This document shows positions 1 to 5,413 of a stretch of 6,134 nt of DNA, piece by piece (within the stretch, counting starts at the first letter, position 1; every line of letters begins with the position of its first letter). The position numbers and the translations under genes were made by a program. Below the pieces are notes generated by a model, which was not told where the DNA came from, did no database searches, and saw only the letters and a program-made list of their open reading frames with translations. Source of the stretch: Methanobacteriota archaeon (lineage in GTDB: Archaea > Halobacteriota > Methanocellia > Methanocellales > Methanocellaceae); NCBI GenBank assembly GCA_023436075.1, contig JAEZKS010000059.1:1-6134 (forward strand). Direction: 5' to 3'.

Positions 1-6
1 CCTCTG

Positions 7-94
7 TGTTGAAGCTCGGAGACCTCTTGCCGACCTCTGGAGCCTCGAAATGTTGAAGCTCGGTGCTCTCTCGCCGACCTCCCGGGCCTCCAGA
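7..94. repeat. two-copy imperfect tandem repeat, 44-bp unit
   Basis: Two consecutive 44-bp units (7-50 and 51-94) both begin TGTTGAAGCTCGG and share GCCGACCTC and GCCTC blocks. By eye about 35 of 44 positions match. The bases before position 7 (CCTCTG) could be the end of a further, slightly shortened copy outside the window. The period is not a multiple of three, so the repeat is unlikely to be coding. Its role is unknown; it directly precedes the promoter of the membrane protein gene. Confidence 0.7.
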
Positions 95-104
95 GGGCAA
101 AGGA

Positions 105-111
105 TTAATAT
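105..111 (+). promoter_or_regulatory. TATA-like box, probable leaderless promoter
   Basis: TTAATAT, preceded by purine-rich GGCAAAGGA (possible BRE), is centred about 28 bp upstream of the ATG at 136. That is the spacing expected when an archaeal transcript starts at or just before the start codon. No Shine-Dalgarno sequence lies within 5-12 nt of this ATG, which agrees with a leaderless mRNA. The promoter is inferred from position and composition only. Confidence 0.45.
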
Positions 112-135
112 CGTCACGACAAAAACATTCCGAAC

Positions 136-960
136 ATGAGGGACGGATTCCGGTACTCGCTTTTGATCGTTGCGAGCATAATCGCCGTGCTCTTCGTCGT
201 CGTATTCACGGCATGGGGACTCACGACCTACGGCTCGGTCAGGCACATGGTCGGTGACCTCGCGGCACAGCCTGACAAGGCTGCCGATCTGCGGGATCAG
301 TACGAGGAGATGACCACGCGTTTCGCCAGCGGTGACGGATCGTTCACATACTATTTCCGGTCTGCGCCTATCACCGTGGCACGGGCCGATGTCGCCGGCA
401 TGAGCGAGAGCGAAGTGATCAGCGCAGTCCTGGATTCCTACGCTTCAGGCCTGTACGATAATACTCTGAAGTCAGGCGGCCTGGGCGCCGCGAGCGCATT
501 CGTGGGCTCCATAGGCAATCTGCTCTACGTGCTTGCCGCCCTCCTCTTAGCAGTCGTCTTTTCGATGCTTATTGCGGGCGCGATCATGGGATTCCCGGAC
601 AGTTCCCGGCCGTTCAAGCTGAAAAGCGCGGGAAAAACCATAGCAGCTTTCTTCGCCGTGGTCTTCTTCGTTTTCGCCCTGCTCCCCTGCCTGTTGAAGT
701 CGCTGGCCTGGGGCTCGTTCTCAAATGGCAGTGCCATCAGGGATATTCTGGACGTCGTCGAGCCCATGATCGTGGGCTCGCTGCTGCGAAACACGCTGCT
801 CGTCATCGTGATCGCAGGCATCCTCTACTTTGCGGGCTACTGGATAGAGACCAGGGGCGATCCGATAGCGATGCTCAAAGGGAGCCGCGCCTCGGCACAG
901 AGGGATCATCCCCACCACGAAAATCATGATGGCGGAAACCGCAAACGTCGGAGCCTTTAG
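136..960 (+). CDS. hypothetical four-helix membrane protein
   Basis: A 274-residue protein of a family I do not recognise. Hydrophobic segments at about residues 8-30, 125-151, 167-189 and 213-236 predict four transmembrane helices. Lys/Arg are enriched in the 152-166 loop and at both ends, so the positive-inside rule puts the N and C termini in the cytoplasm. The roughly 95-residue segment 31-124 would then be an external, mixed polar domain. No catalytic motif is visible. The last 25 or so residues turn abruptly into a Arg/His/Asn-rich hydrophilic tail; this may be a real cytoplasmic tail or a sign that the original C terminus was replaced or frameshifted. The start is the first ATG and fits a leaderless transcript from the TATA-like box at 105-111. 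The gene stands alone, followed by a repeat-rich spacer. It could be a membrane sensor or transporter accessory, but nothing here decides that. Confidence 0.75.
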   Translation: MRDGFRYSLLIVASIIAVLFVVVFTAWGLTTYGSVRHMVGDLAAQPDKAADLRDQYEEMTTRFASGDGSFTYYFRSAPITVARADVAGMSESEVISAVLDSYASGLYDNTLKSGGLGAASAFVGSIGNLLYVLAALLLAVVFSMLIAGAIMGFPDSSRPFKLKSAGKTIAAFFAVVFFVFALLPCLLKSLAWGSFSNGSAIRDILDVVEPMIVGSLLRNTLLVIVIAGILYFAGYWIETRGDPIAMLKGSRASAQRDHPHHENHDGGNRKRRSL

Positions 961-1015
961 GTCCAGTGTCAGCGTTTGCGCATTATAGGAAAAATCAATA
1001 AAAGTCAATATTAAT

Positions 1016-1083
1016 CGCCAGTCGACACCCGTTCGTTGTAGTGTTATTATTAAATCCAACCTTACACGCTGGTCGACGCCCGT
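1016..1083. repeat. direct-repeat pair around GTCGAC
   Basis: CGCCAGTCGACACCCGT (1016-1032) and CGCTGGTCGACGCCCGT (1067-1083) match at 14 of 17 positions, and the copies are offset by 51 bp. Each holds the palindrome GTCGAC. An AT-rich segment with a TATA-like TTATTATTAAA lies between them. This could be an integration or regulatory repeat, or part of a degenerate element. Confidence 0.5.
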
Positions 1084-1219
1084 GCTCTTCGGGCACGTGC
1101 TGTTCTGGTTTTTACGGTGCATTTGAGATGTCTCGGACGGGCTCGCACCCTCGTCACACGACAATGGCTGCGCTCCGCTACGCTCCGCTGCGCCAGAGTC
1201 GAGTTCCTTCGCAAGCCCT

Positions 1220-1246
1220 GAAAAATGCGCTAACGCAGCGTTTTTC
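1220..1246. repeat. hairpin with A-tract/T-tract arms
   Basis: Inner stem TGCG (1226-1229) pairs with CGCA (1234-1237) around loop CTAA. Outer arms GAAAAA (1220-1225) and TTTTTC (1241-1246) pair, leaving a 3-nt GCG bulge. A terminator-like shape on either strand is possible, but no gene ends close by. Confidence 0.45.
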
Positions 1247-1264
1247 ACCGCGCCATCACCCGCA

Positions 1265-1303
1265 CCCCGGCATAGCTTCGCATGCCGGGGCCATTCGGCC
1301 GAA
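1265..1303. repeat. perfect 9-bp hairpin followed by a 10-bp palindrome
   Basis: CCCCGGCAT (1265-1273) and ATGCCGGGG (1282-1290) form a perfect stem around the 8-nt loop AGCTTCGC. It is followed at 1294-1303 by the perfect palindrome TTCGGCCGAA and a short A-run. Both are typical of repetitive extragenic palindromes or mobile-element ends. No transposase is present in the window. Confidence 0.55.
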
Positions 1304-1399
1304 AAAACCCTCACTCGACCGCGGAGAAGCACAAGCACCAGGATAATCCTTGTATATGCTAAGTAACTTCGCTTGTCAGGGCTGGGTTGTTTGATCTTT

Positions 1400-1501
1400 C
1401 CACTCCGCGACGGAGGAGCGGAGTGGTGTAGCCGGGGGAGGCCAGCGGAGGCCGTAGGCCGGAGCGACTAGAGGGGGCGGAAGCCCCCTCCTGAGAAGTC
1501 G
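1400..1501 (+). ncRNA. candidate structured RNA or palindromic element
   Basis: Within about 100 bases there are three helices. The first is CCACTCCGC (1400-1408) with GCGGAGTGG (1418-1426), a perfect 9 bp. The second is GGCC-GTA-GGCC (1450-1460). The third is a nested arm in which CGACT (1465-1469) pairs with AGTCG (1497-1501) around GAGGGGGC (1471-1478), a GGAA GNRA-type loop (1479-1482) and GCCCCCTC (1483-1490). CTGAGA (1491-1496) sits in the joining strand. A TATA-like TGTATAT at 1351-1357 would start a plus-strand transcript near 1380. No T-run terminator follows. The arm resembles the pyrimidine-sensing half of a TPP riboswitch, but the second half is missing and the orientation faces away from thiC. 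The pairing is seen in the sequence; transcription is inferred. Confidence 0.3.
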
Positions 1502-1596
1502 TAAGCAGAATGGATATACAGCCCTATCAGTCGTCGATTAGCTATAGTCTCTCATGATCCATCGAAAATTTCAGCGACGGAAGGAAGTCACTTTCC

Positions 1597-1956
1597 CTAG
1601 CGATGCTCAGGTTTCCCATGGATTACGTCAGATACCCGCTCCTCGATCAGCCGCAAAATATGTTCTGATTTTCCTAGCGGCTCCAGTAAAATTACTTCTT
1701 TGCCCGACGCTTTGATCGCTTCGGGAATGGTGACGCGGGTATGGTAGCCGGGCGCTAGCAGCAGCGGCATGACCAGTATACGATCGGCTTCGATCGTTCC
1801 GAGCGCATCGCCTATGTAGGGCGGATGCTCCAGGTAACAACCGGCCACTGTGGAAAAGCGACTTGACCGTGACAGGCGGTCAACGTAGAACTGCAGCGTG
1901 TCTTCTGCGCCCGGGTCCTTGCTGCCGTGTCCCACGATAACCAGCGCATCGGTCAT
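1597..1956 (-). CDS. cfbA: small archaeal sirohydrochlorin metal chelatase (CbiX-S/CfbA)
   Basis: A 119-residue protein, the usual length of the single-domain archaeal CbiX chelatase. The family inserts Co(II) into sirohydrochlorin for cobamides. In methanogens, as CfbA, it inserts Ni(II) as the first committed step to coenzyme F430 of methyl-coenzyme M reductase. It works as a cytoplasmic homodimer. The two metal-binding histidines expected for the family are visible: His10 in VIVGHGSKDPGAED and His72 in PLLLAPGYHTRVTIPEAI. I chose the ATG at 1956 over the upstream in-frame ATG at 2022 because the protein then begins just before the conserved VGHGS strand. That ATG also overlaps the thiC stop as ATGA, and GAGG (1967-1970) lies 10 nt upstream as a ribosome-binding site. 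It is the second gene of the thiC operon, so translation is probably coupled. Cobalt versus nickel preference cannot be read from the sequence. Confidence 0.93.
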   Translation of the reverse strand: MTDALVIVGHGSKDPGAEDTLQFYVDRLSRSSRFSTVAGCYLEHPPYIGDALGTIEADRILVMPLLLAPGYHTRVTIPEAIKASGKEVILLEPLGKSEHILRLIEERVSDVIHGKPEHR

Positions 1957-3233
1957 TTCCTGGTTTCCTCTAACGCTTCCCTGACGATCTTTATGGCGCA
2001 GAGATCGCCGCACATCGAGCATGCATCGCTCGTCGTCATGCGGGTATCCCGGATGTGTTTCGCGCGCTTTCCATCGATAGCTGCCTCATACTGCCGCTGC
2101 CAGTCCAGCAGGCTCCGTGCCTGTGACATCCCGAGATCGCGCGCTCTCGCGCGGTCGCGCTGGCCCTCTTTGACTGTATCGGCCACGTGGGCCGCGATGC
2201 GCGTGACGATGGTGCCTTCCCGGATGTCGTCGGCAGTCGGCAGGGCGAGGTGCTCGGAGGGCGTGACCATACAGAGAAAGTCAGCGCCGTGCTGGCCGGC
2301 TACTGCGCCGCCGATGGCGCCAACTATGTGGTCGTATCCGGGCGCGATGTCGGTTACCAGCGGCCCCAGCAGGTACAGCGGGGCATCGCCCGTCAGCTTT
2401 TTCATGGCCTCGACGCTCATGCCTACCTCATCCAGCGGGACGTGCCCCGGCCCTTCGACGATCGACTGAACGCCCGCTGCCCGGCTGCGGTCGACCAGCT
2501 CGCCCAGCGTGAGCAATTCCGTCCACTGAGCTCGATCGGAGGCGTCGTGCATGCACCCGGGGCGCATGCCGTCCCCCAGGCTCAGCGTGAGATCGTACTC
2601 TTTCGCGATCTCCAGCAGGTAGTCGAACTCGGCGTAGAGCGGGTTGTCGGCCTCGTTGTGGATCATCCAGGCGACAGTGAAGGCGCCGCCGCGGCTGACC
2701 ACGTTCATCAGCCGGGGGTCGCGGCGCAGCGCGTCCAGCGACTTGAGGTTGACCCCACAGTGCACGGTCACGAAGTCCACGCCGTCCCGGGCGTGCTCCC
2801 GTAGCGAATTGAAGATGTCGTCCGATGTCATATCGACGACTGTGCTGCGTTTCCGGGCCGCATGGTAGATGGGCACCGTGCCGATGGGAACGTCCAGTTC
2901 CCGTACCAGCCGGCGGCGTACCGCGTCGTTATCTCGTCCGGTAGAGAGGTCCATGACTGCGTCTGCGCCGTATTCGACCGCGATCTTCGCCTTTTCTACC
3001 TCTTCCGCCGGGTTATCGTAGTCTTTCGAGGTGCCCACGTTTGCGTTGATCTTGGTGGACATGAGCTTCCCCACTGCGCGGCCGGGGAAATTGCGAGAGA
3101 CGTTCCGTGGTATCGCCACCAGGCCTGCGGCGACGAGGCTTCGCAAGGTTTCCGCGTCGGCGCCTTCGCGCCTTGCGACATCCCTGATCTCAGGAGTGAG
3201 CCCTTTCCGGGCATCTGGCATCAACATGAGCAT
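1953..3233 (-). CDS. thiC: phosphomethylpyrimidine synthase ThiC
   Basis: A 426-residue radical-SAM enzyme that rearranges 5-aminoimidazole ribotide to 4-amino-5-hydroxymethyl-2-methylpyrimidine phosphate, the pyrimidine precursor of thiamine. Family landmarks run in order: KINANVGTS (61-69), DLSTG (95-99), FVTVHCGV (154-161), SLGDGMRPG (218-226), VEGPGHVPL (259-267), TDIAPGYDHI (294-303), FLCMVTPSEHL (319-329) and the C-terminal [4Fe-4S] cysteines C405, C408 and C412. The cluster motif is CX2CX3C (CSMCGDLC), one residue shorter than the CX2CX4C of bacterial ThiC; I recall this short form from archaeal members. The length is normal for archaea, without the extra N-terminal domain of the longer bacterial enzymes. 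The start is uncertain between the ATGs at 3233, 3227 and 3221: AGG with weak extension lies 4 nt before the first and 10 nt before the second. It is divergent from the hydrolase at 3292 and co-transcribed with cfbA. Confidence 0.96.
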   Translation of the reverse strand: MLMLMPDARKGLTPEIRDVARREGADAETLRSLVAAGLVAIPRNVSRNFPGRAVGKLMSTKINANVGTSKDYDNPAEEVEKAKIAVEYGADAVMDLSTGRDNDAVRRRLVRELDVPIGTVPIYHAARKRSTVVDMTSDDIFNSLREHARDGVDFVTVHCGVNLKSLDALRRDPRLMNVVSRGGAFTVAWMIHNEADNPLYAEFDYLLEIAKEYDLTLSLGDGMRPGCMHDASDRAQWTELLTLGELVDRSRAAGVQSIVEGPGHVPLDEVGMSVEAMKKLTGDAPLYLLGPLVTDIAPGYDHIVGAIGGAVAGQHGADFLCMVTPSEHLALPTADDIREGTIVTRIAAHVADTVKEGQRDRARARDLGMSQARSLLDWQRQYEAAIDGKRAKHIRDTRMTTSDACSMCGDLCAIKIVREALEETRK

Positions 3234-3251
3234 TCAACCTGAAGCAAGCTT

Positions 3252-3268
3252 ATTATGTCTGACGTAAT
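3252..3268. promoter_or_regulatory. 17-bp near-palindrome, candidate operator
   Basis: ATTATGTC-T-GACGTAAT pairs at seven of eight arm positions and sits in the middle of the divergent thiC/hydrolase promoter, overlapping both TATA candidates. The geometry suits a dimeric repressor acting on both genes. A thiamine-responsive regulator such as archaeal ThiR is a reasonable guess, not a demonstrated one. Confidence 0.4.
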
Positions 3269-3278
3269 TACACCCTCT

Positions 3279-3282
3279 GAGG
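3279..3282 (+). promoter_or_regulatory. Shine-Dalgarno GAGG for the hydrolase
   Basis: GAGG ends 9 nt before the ATG at 3292 and supports that start. The nearby ATG at 3284 runs into a stop after five codons. Confidence 0.65.
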
Positions 3283-3291
3283 CATGACCCG

Positions 3292-3918
3292 ATGCAGGTG
3301 ATCAACGTAAACGGAGTCTTCTATGACTCCAACGCATATCTAATTGACGCAAAGCGTAAAACCCTTGTGGACGCGGGCATCGACGGTGCCAGGGTGCTGG
3401 GTCGCATCGGAGGCTCTCTCGACCTCATCGTCCTCACCCATTGCCATTACGACCACATCGCCGCCGTCCCGGAGATCGTGGCTGCCACAGGGGCTAAGGT
3501 CGCCATGCATGAGGACGACCTCTCCTGCCTGAAGAGCGACCGCATCAGCGCCGCATCCATGTTCGGCCGCAAGTCGCCGGCCTTCAAGGTCGACATTGTG
3601 CTCCACGGCGGAGACGTCATCGACCTCGGGGACGAGAAGCTCCTGGTCCTCCACACGCCCGGCCACACTCCGGGTGGCATCTGCCTGTACGACGAGGCCT
3701 CACAGGTCATGTTCACAGGGGACACCGTGTTCGAGGGCGGCAGCTTCGGACGGACCGACATCGGCGGCAGCCCTGAGCATATGATCAGCTCGCTGGAAAT
3801 GCTGACGAAATATGACGTTGAGACGCTGTATCCGGGCCACGGCAATCCTGTCACGGCCGACGCGAAGGAAGCGTTGCGAGAGTCGCTAAAAAATGCGAAG
3901 CATATGTTGTTTTTCTGA
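3292..3918 (+). CDS. metallo-beta-lactamase-fold hydrolase (glyoxalase II-like)
   Basis: A 208-residue cytoplasmic protein of the glyoxalase II/YcbL-like branch of the MBL-fold hydrolases (COG0491 type). All zinc ligands are present: H50-x-H52-x-D54-H55 in THCHYDH, H125 in HTPGHTPGG, bridging D144 in FTGDTVF and H183 in YPGHGNPV. It probably hydrolyses a thioester or a similar bond, but the substrate cannot be told from sequence; methanogens lack the classical glutathione glyoxalase route, so the name glyoxalase II should not be taken literally. The length is normal and there is no signal peptide or flavodiiron-type extension. It is transcribed divergently from thiC across a 58-bp shared promoter and ends at a hairpin terminator shared with the convergent surface-protein gene. 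A role linked to thiamine is possible from the shared promoter but is not shown. Confidence 0.92.
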   Translation: MQVINVNGVFYDSNAYLIDAKRKTLVDAGIDGARVLGRIGGSLDLIVLTHCHYDHIAAVPEIVAATGAKVAMHEDDLSCLKSDRISAASMFGRKSPAFKVDIVLHGGDVIDLGDEKLLVLHTPGHTPGGICLYDEASQVMFTGDTVFEGGSFGRTDIGGSPEHMISSLEMLTKYDVETLYPGHGNPVTADAKEALRESLKNAKHMLFF

Positions 3919-3973
3919 ACCGGCGGCGAGGCCCCGTGTCATGAAAATAAAAATTATGAGGCAGTAAGCCCCG

Positions 3974-3995
3974 GGGAGGCCGTTACCGGCCTCCC
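3974..3995. terminator. bidirectional hairpin terminator between convergent genes
   Basis: GGGAGGCCG (3974-3982) pairs perfectly with CGGCCTCCC (3987-3995) around a TTAC loop. To the left the plus strand is A-rich (about 3943-3957), giving a U-rich tail to the minus-strand transcript. To the right there are plus-strand T-runs (about 4017-4052). It lies between the stop codons of the hydrolase (3918) and the surface protein (4061), so it could serve both. Archaea mostly terminate at T-tracts, and the hairpin may also stabilise the 3' ends. Confidence 0.55.
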
Positions 3996-4060
3996 ACATG
4001 GCTCAATGCCCCTGTAGTTTTTCATCTCATCATGCCGTTTTTCATGTTTTTATAATCGTC

Positions 4061-5287
4061 CTATTGTTTCCTGTTCATGTAGACCAGAACACTGGCAGCG
4101 CCTATAATGGCAATCGCTGCCACGATGCCCTCGAACCCGGGCGACTTGGTTTGTGTTGCCGAGGGAACCCCGGTCGGTGTCGGGGACAGCGTCACGGTCG
4201 TGTTGGGATCGTTGCCGGTCTCGTTCTCCGCATTGGCGTTCGACGAGCCGCCCGTGCCTGCCTTGTTCAGGGCGAAGTTCTGAGTCGTATCGGCGCTCAG
4301 GTTGATCTTCTGCGTCTTTGAGGCGAACCCGTCGGCGCTCACCGCGATATCGAGAGAGCCGCCAGGGACGTTATAGAACCCGAACTGGCCCCTGGCATCG
4401 GTCTTCTGCAGCTCATCGCCGAGAAGGACGCTGGCGTCGGAGATCGGACTGCCGTCAGCCGCGCTGGTCACAGTACCCTTCACGGTGTGGGTGGCCTGGT
4501 AGGCCGGAATGATCGTATAGGTGCCGTTGGGGTTGTAGATAACCTGATCATCTGGCGAGCCGATCTTCGGGTAGATGTTGTCATAGTAGTACTGGATCTG
4601 TTCCAGGTCGTAGGGCGATCCACTGTTGCCGCCGGTCGATGGTTGTTCAGTGGACGTAGGCACGGGTGTGATCGTAACGTTGCCCGTAGTGTTGTCTGGC
4701 GTGTCTGTCACCAGGGCGCCGCCCAAAGCAAAGTTTATGCCGTAGATAACCGGGGATTTACTGTTATTTGTCAATAAAACGCTGGCTTCAGTCGGGGCGC
4801 CGTTTACTGTGGCGGACCCGACATACGACCCGGAGATACCGTTGCCGTATACCTGTCCATACCAGACTTTACCATCGATAGTCCCTATATCTGCTACGAA
4901 ACTGTTGGTCAGGCTACCTGTCTTACTGCCAATCACAGCGCCATTGAATTTGAAACTGTTGCCGCTGTATTCGATTGCGTACTCCGTCCCTCCCGATTTG
5001 AGGCCGACCTTCACAACGTTGCTCCAGTCTCTAACTTCAAATCGGACCGTGTAGTTGAATTTTTTGTTTTCCGAATCTACCGGGTGAGTTGCAGATACCG
5101 TTCCCTGGCTGCTCGTATAAGATGCCGGGGATTGTCCAACCGCGTTATCATTTACCCATTGGCCGGTGGGCGTCCATCCATTGGCACTGTTGATAGCGCC
5201 CGCGCCGCCGAAGTTAGCCGCCAACGCAACGGACGCCAATAGTACCATTGCAATCATTAACAAAAGAGGTAATACTGTTTTCCTCAT
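4061..5287 (-). CDS. secreted PGF-CTERM surface protein with carboxypeptidase-regulatory-like domain
   Basis: A 408-residue exported protein. Residues 1-23 form a Sec signal peptide (RK, a hydrophobic core, then ALA|A). Residues 25-195 are a beta-rich domain I do not recognise, with many Gly, Ser and Asn. A Thr/Ser/Pro linker follows (about 196-225), then a Tyr-rich stretch (about 229-240). Residues 267-341 match a carboxypeptidase-regulatory-like beta-sandwich (KGTVTSAADGSPISDASV, then DARGQFGFYNVPGG). A second Thr/Pro-rich linker leads to SPGFEG (382-387), a hydrophobic helix (about 388-403) and NRKQ. This tripartite end is the PGF-CTERM signal that archaeosortase A cleaves so the protein can be lipid-anchored. 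Seven N-glycosylation sequons (N78, 174, 199, 203, 254, 355, 362) fit an S-layer-associated protein. I chose the ATG at 5287 because GGAGG precedes it by 7 nt and the signal peptide starts there; an upstream in-frame ATG at 5335 lacks both. Function is probably structural or adhesive. Confidence 0.85.
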   Translation of the reverse strand: MRKTVLPLLLMIAMVLLASVALAANFGGAGAINSANGWTPTGQWVNDNAVGQSPASYTSSQGTVSATHPVDSENKKFNYTVRFEVRDWSNVVKVGLKSGGTEYAIEYSGNSFKFNGAVIGSKTGSLTNSFVADIGTIDGKVWYGQVYGNGISGSYVGSATVNGAPTEASVLLTNNSKSPVIYGINFALGGALVTDTPDNTTGNVTITPVPTSTEQPSTGGNSGSPYDLEQIQYYYDNIYPKIGSPDDQVIYNPNGTYTIIPAYQATHTVKGTVTSAADGSPISDASVLLGDELQKTDARGQFGFYNVPGGSLDIAVSADGFASKTQKINLSADTTQNFALNKAGTGGSSNANAENETGNDPNTTVTLSPTPTGVPSATQTKSPGFEGIVAAIAIIGAASVLVYMNRKQ

Positions 5288-5294
5288 CGTTTGT

Positions 5295-5299
5295 CCTCC
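5295..5299 (-). promoter_or_regulatory. strong Shine-Dalgarno GGAGG for the surface protein
   Basis: On the minus strand GGAGG is followed by 7 nt (ACAAACG) and the ATG at 5287. It is the best ribosome-binding site in the window and fixes the start, excluding the 16-codon longer frame. Confidence 0.85.
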
Positions 5300-5402
5300 A
5301 ATCATTTGTTGTACAGGGGAATTTGGCCCTTGCATCTACTGTAAAGAGGCCGTGATATCAAGCGTTTTTAATATTAATAGCGGAAAATTAAATTACGTAT
5401 TG

Positions 5403-5410
5403 TATAAAAA
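5403..5410 (-). promoter_or_regulatory. TATA-box candidate for the surface protein
   Basis: The minus-strand reading is TTTTTATA within GCTTTTTATACA. Transcription would start near 5380, giving a leader of about 90 nt with the GGAGG site. A second candidate (minus-strand TTAATATTAAAAA, about 5365-5377) would give a leader of about 60 nt. I cannot decide between them. Confidence 0.35.
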
Positions 5411-5413
5411 GCG

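Larger units (their letters stand above)
961..1596. other. gene-free, hairpin-rich intergenic region
   Basis: I see no credible gene in these 636 bases. The 101-codon frame at 1041-1346 (+) and the long minus-strand frame at 721-1338 lack ribosome-binding sites and domain-like sequence, and read like low-complexity translations of GC-rich repeats. The stretch contains an AT-rich patch (about 985-1060), a 17-bp direct-repeat pair 51 bp apart, perfect 9-bp and 8-bp hairpins and a long-range inverted repeat (listed separately). The density of palindromes suggests a decayed repetitive element, a non-coding RNA, or both. Confidence 0.7.
3234..3291. promoter_or_regulatory. divergent promoter of thiC and the hydrolase
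   Basis: Only 58 bp separate the two start codons, so both promoters must fit here. TATTATG (3251-3257) is a possible TATA box for the plus-strand gene. The minus-strand reading of 3264-3270 (TAATTAC) is a possible one for thiC, about 30 bp from its ATG. Overlapping promoters of this kind usually share regulation. I find no TPP riboswitch in the thiC leader: it is too short and lacks the conserved helices. Confidence 0.4.

Noticed and set aside
7..94. CRISPR array
   Set aside because: Only two imperfect units that abut without unique spacers.
721..1338. 205-codon minus-strand frame as a gene
   Set aside because: It overlaps the membrane-protein gene antisense and the palindromic region, with no recognisable domain or start signal. 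Only a short hydrophobic stretch is of interest.
1041..1346. 101-codon plus-strand frame as a gene
   Set aside because: No ribosome-binding site, low-complexity repeat-derived sequence, and it spans several hairpins. It looks like translated repeat DNA.
1465..1501. TPP riboswitch, from the stem plus CTGAGA arrangement
   Set aside because: The second arm (P4/P5, with sequences like CCTGATCTGG and GCGTAGGGA) is not found downstream. The plus-strand orientation points toward the 3' end of cfbA, not the start of thiC.
1465..1501. C/D box or kink-turn RNA, from CTGA at 1491-1494
   Set aside because: No matching C box (RUGAUGA) nearby and no guide-like spacing.
1957..2022. Longer cfbA starting at the ATG at 2022
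   Set aside because: It would add 22 basic, non-family residues encoded within thiC. The ATG at 1956 has GAGG upstream and gives the standard length.
2187..2804. 205-codon plus-strand frame inside thiC
   Set aside because: Shadow frame in GC-rich coding DNA. thiC on the opposite strand has all family motifs.
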